Assembly (NCBI RefSeq): GCF_022919215.1
Contig: NZ_CP095046.1
Coordinates: 4,392,501-4,456,500 of the forward strand
DNA: 64,000 nucleotides
Direction: 5' to 3'
DNA from: Hymenobacter cellulosilyticus
GTDB lineage: Bacteria > Bacteroidota > Bacteroidia > Cytophagales > Hymenobacteraceae
Shown here: positions 58,563 through 64,000 of the stretch, in pieces
Position numbering within the stretch: position 1 is the stretch's first letter
How the letters are laid out: each line of letters begins with the position of its first letter
Notes under the pieces: model-generated
Told to the model about the DNA's origin: nothing
The model's database searches: none
The model's input: the letters and a program-made list of their open reading frames with translations, nothing else
Position numbers and translations under genes: made by a program

Positions 58563-60107
58563 TTAAATCTTTTCGGGCAACAGCGTGGCTTCGGGGTAGT
58601 TGCCGAGCACGGGCTGGGCAGGAACGCCTTCCGTTACGGCTTCTACCAGCAGCTTACCACCCACAAACGCGCCTTTCCAGGATTCGCCCAGGCCACCGAA
58701 AACTTCTTCCCGGTCGCCGCGGGAGCGGAGCTTGTTGACGCCCATCTTGAAGGCCCGCACTTCCTTGGCCGTACGCTGAGCCCACTTCTCGTCATCCGAG
58801 GCCAGAGCCCCAACCAGGGCCCCGTTGCTGATGTTCATCTCGCCCACCAGCTCTTCAACCCGGTCGACGAGCACGATGGAGTCAATCGGGCCGAAGGGCT
58901 CCTTGAAGTACAGCTCGCTCTGCCGGGGCAGGTTAACCAGGGCCCGCGGGGCGCGGTAGGCACTCATGTCCTGGCCAGGCAAAAACAGACTCTCATCCAG
59001 CTTGCCTTCAAAAATGGGCGTAGCGCCGGTCTTGAGGGCATTTTCGTAGAGCCGGTCGAGGTCTTCCGCCTGGTTTTTATTGATAACCGGACCAAAGGCC
59101 AGCTCGGGCAGCTTGTCGCCGGGGTTGTCGACGAGAGTGGGGTTGCCTACTTTCAGGCTTTTTACTGCTTCCCAATAGGTTTCCAGAAACTGCGGAAACA
59201 GGCTGCGCTGCACCACGAAGCGCACGTAGGCCGTGCAGCGCTGCTTGCCGTAGTCGTAGCCCTTCTTGAGCTGGTCGGCCAACGAGTTCCAGTCCGAGTA
59301 ATCCCAGATGCCGTAGGTGTTTACGCCCTCCATTTCCAGCATGTAGCGCTTGTGCTCCTGGCTTAGGGCGTCGGCGATGTTGCGGCCATTGTAGCGGCCA
59401 CCCACGAAGCTGAGGCAATCCACGGCTTCGTTTTTCACCAGCACGTCGCTGAGCTCTCCGCCGGGGCCGCTGACCAGCGTTACGGGCAGGCCGCAGCGGC
59501 GGGCAATGGCGAAGGCAAAGCTCAGGGAAATAAAGCCGCCGTCGGTAGGCGTTTTGGCAATAACCGAGTTGCCGCACAAGGCCTGCACCAGCACCGCGTG
59601 CAAGAGGACCGAGTGCGGATAGTTCCAGGAGGCAATGTTCGACACCAAGCCCAGCGGCGTGCGGTTGCCCAGCATTTCCTCGATGTTGTCGACGTACCAC
59701 TGCACGCCCTCGATGGCGCGGTCAATGTCGGTAAAGCCCAGCTTGTAGGTTTTGCCGATTTCCCACATCAGCAGCTTGCCTACCAGCTCTACGTGGGGGC
59801 GCAGTTGGTTGAGGCATTCCTGCACTTTGTTGCGGCGCTCATCCAGGTCGGTGGCGGCCCAGGCAGCAGCTTCCTGCTTGGCAAACTGCACGGCCTTGAG
59901 GGCCTGCTCCCGGTTGAGCATGGGCATTGCGGCCAGCTGGGTGCCGTCGATGGGCGAAGTAAACTCGCGGGGCGAGCCGGGCTGCTGCCACTGACCTTCC
60001 ATCAGGTTCTGAAACTTGCCGTCCGAAGTAAAAATCTCGGGCGTGAGCTGCTTAACCTGGTTCAGCAAAGAGCCGAACTCTACCGCGGGTGAAATGAATT
60101 TGGGCAT
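58563..60107 (-). CDS. aldehyde dehydrogenase family protein
   Basis: A 514-residue NAD(P)-dependent aldehyde dehydrogenase. The catalytic Cys is in KQRCTAYVRF. The general-base Glu lies in YMLEMEGVNTYGIW, where most family members have ELGGK; this altered motif suggests a distinct subfamily. Asn-containing SWNYPHSVLLHA is the usual NAD-binding part. The protein is long for the family, with about 40 extra N-terminal residues. Substrate not inferred. It is 102 bases downstream of fbp on the same strand. Confidence 0.88.
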   Translation of the reverse strand: MPKFISPAVEFGSLLNQVKQLTPEIFTSDGKFQNLMEGQWQQPGSPREFTSPIDGTQLAAMPMLNREQALKAVQFAKQEAAAWAATDLDERRNKVQECLNQLRPHVELVGKLLMWEIGKTYKLGFTDIDRAIEGVQWYVDNIEEMLGNRTPLGLVSNIASWNYPHSVLLHAVLVQALCGNSVIAKTPTDGGFISLSFAFAIARRCGLPVTLVSGPGGELSDVLVKNEAVDCLSFVGGRYNGRNIADALSQEHKRYMLEMEGVNTYGIWDYSDWNSLADQLKKGYDYGKQRCTAYVRFVVQRSLFPQFLETYWEAVKSLKVGNPTLVDNPGDKLPELAFGPVINKNQAEDLDRLYENALKTGATPIFEGKLDESLFLPGQDMSAYRAPRALVNLPRQSELYFKEPFGPIDSIVLVDRVEELVGEMNISNGALVGALASDDEKWAQRTAKEVRAFKMGVNKLRSRGDREEVFGGLGESWKGAFVGGKLLVEAVTEGVPAQPVLGNYPEATLLPEKI

Positions 60108-60209
60108 GAAAGAATGTGTGAGGATGTTGGGTTGGACTAAGCGGGTGGGAGCAGACAGAGCGGGTTGAGCTAGTATAAGCCGGGGCCTAAGGAAGTTGTT
60201 TGGATTGGA

Positions 60210-61240
60210 TTAGGCAACCTTAGCCGGAGCTACCCCCTGCTGCACCATGCACGTCACTAGGTCATCGACCATGCCCGAGGAGCCGATAAAGAGCGGGGCG
60301 CGCTGATGGTAATCGGTAGGCACAATGTCGAGCACGGCCTCGGCACCAGCCAGCGCTTTGCCCCCGGCCTGCTCAATGAGGAAGGCCAAGGGGTAGCCTT
60401 CATACAGCAGGCGCAGCTTGCCGTTGAGGTTCTTGGCCGTGGGCGGGTACAGATAAATGCCCCTTTAAAGAGGTTGCGGTGGTAATCAGCCACCAGGGAG
60501 CCAATGTAGCGCCCACTGTAGCGGCGCTCCTTGCACTCGGTCAAGTAGCTGCGCACCCACTCGGGGTAGTCAAACCAGTTGCCTTCATTGCAGGAGAAGG
60601 TGGTACCCTGCTCCGGAATTTTTACGCCGTCGTGGGAGAGGAAGAATTCGCCCAGGGAATTCTCGTAGGTGAAGCAAGCCACCCCGTGCCCGGTGCTATA
60701 CACGAGCATCGTGCTGGAACCGTACAGGATGTAGCCGGCCGCTACCTGCTTGCGCCCACCCTGCAGAAAATCCTCGGGAGTAGCCTTGGAACCCATCGGT
60801 GAGACGCGGCGGTAGATGCTGAAGATGGTACCGATGCTGACGTTCACGTCAATGTTGGAGGAGCCATCGAGCGGGTCCATGGCCACTACGTAGCGGCCCT
60901 GGTCGTTGCCGGTGTGGATGATTTCGTCGTCTTCCTCGGAGAGAATGGCGCAGGCCTCGCCCCCGTTTTTCAGGGCCCGGATAAAGCGGATGTTGGCTAC
61001 CACGTCGAGCTTCTGCTGCTGCTCGCCCTGCACGTTCTGGGCACCGTAGTTGCCGGTAATGTCCATCAGGCCGGCCCGGTTGATTTCCCGGTTCACGATT
61101 TTGGCGGCTAGGGCAATGTCGCGCAGCAACTGGCTGAGTTCACCGGTTGCAAAGGGGAATTCCGCCTGCTTGCGCATGATATAGCGGTCCAGCGTGGTTC
61201 CGACGGGGCTGGCAAGTGTGTTTTCGTTAGGGGCACTCAT
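60210..61240 (-). CDS. fbp: class 1 fructose-1,6-bisphosphatase, frameshifted
   Basis: About 344 residues. The enzyme removes the 1-phosphate of fructose-1,6-bisphosphate in gluconeogenesis, with Mg2+. The metal and active-site segment is [20 protein letters not shown], with [10 protein letters not shown] upstream. The frame breaks after HRNLFKG; adding one base to CCCC at 60460-60463 gives [20 protein letters not shown] and extends to [11 protein letters not shown] with the stop at 60210. The conserved substrate-binding YLYPP is then intact. Located upstream of the aldehyde dehydrogenase gene. Confidence 0.94.
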
Positions 61241-61520
61241 GGGTGAGAATCAGGAATTGGGAGGAAAATTCGGGCAATAGGCTAGCGTTCCGCTCCTATT
61301 CGGGCGGTATTGAGGAGGATTGAAAGGCAAAATTGAACGGCAGCAGGAAGGTTAGCTCATTGGGTCCGGCGGAGGCGGCCAGACCAAGGCTGTGGAAACG
61401 TTTGCGCAGACAAGAGGTTATGCGCGGCGCAAAGCTGCCGAACCAAGGAGAAGAGAATGGGCGGTTGCCCAGCGGGTTCCCCACCTCTGCCAAGGCGGGG
61501 AACCACGCGTAACCAGGAAC

Positions 61521-61997
61521 TTAGCTTTTGGCTTCGGGCTGCTTCTGGCTTTGCCAGAGCACTACCTGCCAGCCTTTTTTGGCGTCTTTCACCTGTACCA
61601 CCACGTACTTGAGGTGGGCCACGTTGGGCGTACCGTCGGGCTTGTTGGGCTGGTAAATGGTGATAGTCCCGTTGACCACGGCTGCTTTGCCGTCGTTGTA
61701 GGCCCGCACGTTCAGGGCTTCCACGTCAATCTTGTCGTAGACGCTCTTACCGTCCCGAATCGACTGGATGTAGTCCGTTTTGCCGTTTTGCTTGCCGTTG
61801 GAATGGGTATAAACCAGGTCGTCGGCAAAGACTTTTTCCAGGAAGGCGTAGTCTTTCTTGACCTGAGCCTCGAAGCGCTGCCGTTCCAGGGCTTCCACTT
61901 CTTTCACAGCGGCCATATCTTTTTTATTAGCACCCGATTGGGCGAATGCCGCCACGCCGAGCACGAGCAGCAGGGCAAAGGTGAGGAGTCGTTTCAT
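61521..61997 (-). CDS. secreted NTF2-like (DUF4440/SnoaL-like) protein
   Basis: A 158-residue protein with a signal peptide (MKRLLTFALLLVLGVAAFAQ) and an NTF2-like cone fold: LERQRFEAQVKKDYAFLEKV, FADDLVYTHSNGKQNGKTDY and VVVQVKDAKKGWQVVLWQSQ. Such proteins bind small molecules or catalyse isomerisations; the substrate is unknown. The ATG at 61997 is supported by the signal. It lies 13 bases after the MFS transporter gene and is probably co-transcribed. The 280 bases between it and fbp show nothing recognisable. Confidence 0.85.
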   Translation of the reverse strand: MKRLLTFALLLVLGVAAFAQSGANKKDMAAVKEVEALERQRFEAQVKKDYAFLEKVFADDLVYTHSNGKQNGKTDYIQSIRDGKSVYDKIDVEALNVRAYNDGKAAVVNGTITIYQPNKPDGTPNVAHLKYVVVQVKDAKKGWQVVLWQSQKQPEAKS

Positions 61998-62010
61998 GGT
62001 GGGCAGCGGG

Positions 62011-63381
62011 TTAAGCAGCGGGTTGGGAATCAAGATCAATCGGCTTCATGCGGGGCACCAGGAAGTGCATAAGCACCCAGGCAAACAGGTAAGCGCCCCC
62101 GCAGATCAGGAACATGATGAAGTAGGCCGTTTCCTTCTCGCCGATGCTTTCGTAGTACACAAACATGCGCTTCTGCACCAGGGCCGAGAGCAGAATACCG
62201 CCCAAGCCGCCGGCCATGCCGCCGATACCCGTCACCGAGGCCACAGCCCGCTTGGGGAACATGTCCGACACCGTAGTGAAGATGTTGGCGCTCCAGGCCT
62301 GGTGAGCCGCCGCCGCAATACCGATTACAATGACGGCCAGCCACATATTGATCTGCCCCAGATACTGGGCAAATACGATGGGGAACACGCACAGGGCAAT
62401 GAGCAGCATAGAGGTTTTGCGGGCTCGGAATGGCTCCCAGCCTTTGCGGATAAAGTTCAGCGGAATCCAGCCGCCGCCCACGCTGCCAATGCTCGATAGT
62501 ACGTACACCATAGCTACCGGAACAGCCACAGCGGTGCCTTTCAGGCCGTATTGCTTGTTGAGGAAGTCGGGCAACCAGAACAGGTAAAACCACCAGATCG
62601 GGTCGGTCAGGAACTTGCCGAGCACGAAGGCCCAGGTTTGGCGGAAAGTGAGCAGCTTAAACCACGACACTTTAGGCAGAGTCTCGATAGAAGCGGCGGC
62701 CAAGTCATCCACATCCGAGTGGATGTACTCAAATTCGGCTTTGGTCAGCTTGGCGTGGCGGGCAGGCACTTCGTAGAAGTAAAACCACAGTATCAGCCAC
62801 ACGAAGCCCAGGGCCCCGGTGATGATGAAGGCCCACTGCCAGCCGATGGTTTCGGCAATAAGCGGTACGGTTAGCGGGGCAATGATGGCGCCCACGTTAG
62901 AGCCGGAGTTGAAAATACCCGTCGCCAATGCCCGCTCCTTCTGCGGAAACCACTCGGCCGTGGTTTTGATGGCGGCCGGAAAGTTGCCGGCCTCCGTCAC
63001 GCCCAAAAATGCCCGGGCTACCGAAAAGCCCAGCGTGCTGGTCACGAAGGCGTGCCCGATGGCGGCCAGGCTCCACAGAAACGTCGACAAGGCGTAGCCC
63101 ATCTTGGTGCCGAGCTTGTCGATGATGCGCCCCACGCCCAGCATGCCGAGCGAATAGGCCAGCTTGAAGGCAATTTCAATGTCGGCGTAATCGGCGTCGC
63201 TCCACTTAAACTCGGTTTCGAGGTAGGGCTTCAGCAGCGAGATTACCGCCCGGTCGAGGTAATTGACCGTGGTGGCAAAAAACACCAGGGAGCAGATGGT
63301 CCAGCGGTACTTACCGATGGTATTATCCAACGAGGGCGGGTTGGGCACGGCTGGGGGGATAACCGAGGCTGTTTTCATCAC
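62011..63381 (-). CDS. hexuronate-type MFS transporter (ACS family)
   Basis: A 456-residue transporter with twelve predicted helices, of the anion:cation symporter (ACS) subfamily typified by ExuT. Family landmarks are VNYLDRAVISLLKPYLETEF, GVTEAGNFPAAIKTTAEWFP and ATGIFNSGSNVGAIIAPLTV. The substrate is most likely a hexuronate such as galacturonate or glucuronate, since the upstream gene is a KDPG aldolase. Its start overlaps the aldolase stop by four bases. Confidence 0.9.
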   Translation of the reverse strand: MMKTASVIPPAVPNPPSLDNTIGKYRWTICSLVFFATTVNYLDRAVISLLKPYLETEFKWSDADYADIEIAFKLAYSLGMLGVGRIIDKLGTKMGYALSTFLWSLAAIGHAFVTSTLGFSVARAFLGVTEAGNFPAAIKTTAEWFPQKERALATGIFNSGSNVGAIIAPLTVPLIAETIGWQWAFIITGALGFVWLILWFYFYEVPARHAKLTKAEFEYIHSDVDDLAAASIETLPKVSWFKLLTFRQTWAFVLGKFLTDPIWWFYLFWLPDFLNKQYGLKGTAVAVPVAMVYVLSSIGSVGGGWIPLNFIRKGWEPFRARKTSMLLIALCVFPIVFAQYLGQINMWLAVIVIGIAAAAHQAWSANIFTTVSDMFPKRAVASVTGIGGMAGGLGGILLSALVQKRMFVYYESIGEKETAYFIMFLICGGAYLFAWVLMHFLVPRMKPIDLDSQPAA

Positions 63382-64000
63382 GAAGCGCGAGAGGTGAGAA
63401 ATTGCATGAGCGGCGCAATACGCGGCGCGATGACGGCCACGTCATCGGCACCTTTAAAGAGCTGGGAGCCAATCCCAACCACATTCACACCGGCCCCAAA
63501 CCACTCGGTGAGGCTGGCCTCGGTGGGCTCTACCCCACCGGTTACCATGAGCTTCACCGTGGGCATAGGCCCGCGCAGGCTCTTGATAAAGTCGGGCCCG
63601 AGTACGTTGCCGGGGAAGATTTTCACTAAGCCCGCACCCAGTCGCTGGGCGTTGTAGACCTCGGTGAGCGTCATGGCTCCGGGCACCCAGGCCACGTCCT
63701 GAAGGCGGCAGGCCTCGCCCACTTCAGCCGTCATGATGGGCTGCACCACGAAGGCAGCGCCGGCGCTGATGAACTCCTCGGCCTGGGCGGCGGTGTAGAT
63801 GGTGCCGATGCCCAGGACCATTTCGGGCAGGTGCTCCTGCACGTAGCGCTGCAACTCGGTGAAAACTTCCAGGGCGTTGGTGCCGCGGTTCGTGAATTCA
63901 AAGACGCGGACGCCGCCTTCGTAGCAGGCCTGCACCACGCGCTGGGCGTAGGCGGCATCGGCGTGGAAGAAGACCGGCACCAAAGGCGCTTGCAGCACGC
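63378..64000 (-). CDS. eda: 2-keto-3-deoxy-6-phosphogluconate/4-hydroxy-2-oxoglutarate aldolase, 5' end outside window
   Basis: At least 207 residues of a class I KDPG/KHG aldolase, cut by the window edge at its N-terminus. The Schiff-base lysine is in GLVKIFPGNVLGPDF, and the substrate-binding Glu-Thr-type segment VFEFTNRGTNALEVF and TGGVEPTEASLTEWF are present. The enzyme cleaves 2-keto-3-deoxy-6-phosphogluconate into pyruvate and glyceraldehyde-3-phosphate in hexuronate and Entner-Doudoroff breakdown. The overlap with the transporter gene supports a uronate-use operon continuing to the right. Confidence 0.92.
   Translation of the reverse strand, partial: VLQAPLVPVFFHADAAYAQRVVQACYEGGVRVFEFTNRGTNALEVFTELQRYVQEHLPEMVLGIGTIYTAAQAEEFISAGAAFVVQPIMTAEVGEACRLQDVAWVPGAMTLTEVYNAQRLGAGLVKIFPGNVLGPDFIKSLRGPMPTVKLMVTGGVEPTEASLTEWFGAGVNVVGIGSQLFKGADDVAVIAPRIAPLMQFLTSRAS

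Overview
The window looks like chromosome of a GC-rich Bacteroidota, most likely a Hymenobacter-type member of the Cytophagales. The evidence is two secreted proteins with type IX secretion (T9SS) C-terminal sorting domains, a TonB receptor/DUF4249 pair, Bacteroidota promoters with TAnnTTTG -7 boxes (helicase, murB and tRNA-Glu starts), and many predicted secreted or outer-membrane proteins. It is mostly core genome with small lower-GC orphan genes between. There is no prophage, CRISPR array, transposase or rRNA operon.

Layout. 1-12.8 kb: DUF2062 and YihY membrane proteins, a GNAT, a metallo-hydrolase, a MocR regulator, a DbpA-type RNA helicase, an AT-rich zinc-ribbon orphan, a phosphatase, an M90 peptidase, an M2 dipeptidase and an esterase. 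12.8-23 kb (minus strand): erythromycin-esterase-like protein, pirin, XRE/S24 regulator, a four-gene operon of a DUF2306 membrane protein plus three tandem paralogs of a family I do not recognise, then recQ. 23-34.6 kb: T9SS repeat protein, secreted GH13 amylase, oxidoreductase, isochorismatase, rRNA methyltransferase, Na/Pi transporter, FucP-type sugar transporter and an orphan. 35-47.4 kb: murB, two tandem secreted paralogs (the second with phospholipase D domains), mutS2, a TIGR02757 protein, a LysM protein and kdsB. 47.4-64 kb: SUI1-type factor, lipid kinase, gap, two tRNA-Glu genes, a TonB receptor/DUF4249/MG2 block, aldehyde dehydrogenase, fbp, and at the edge a hexuronate-type transporter overlapping a KDPG aldolase.

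Sequence quality matters here. Twenty reading frames, several in conserved housekeeping genes (recQ, murB, mutS2, fbp), are broken, and every break is repaired by adding one base to a G or C run of three to five. I read these as assembly or basecalling errors and annotate the genes as whole but frameshifted.

The best candidates for something new are the three-paralog ENEEWW family, a roughly 160 bp composite inverted-repeat element present twice in opposite orientations, a processing stem enclosing the first tRNA-Glu, an operator-like inverted repeat before the sugar transporter, and an MG2 protein with a plug-like but barrel-less C-terminus.
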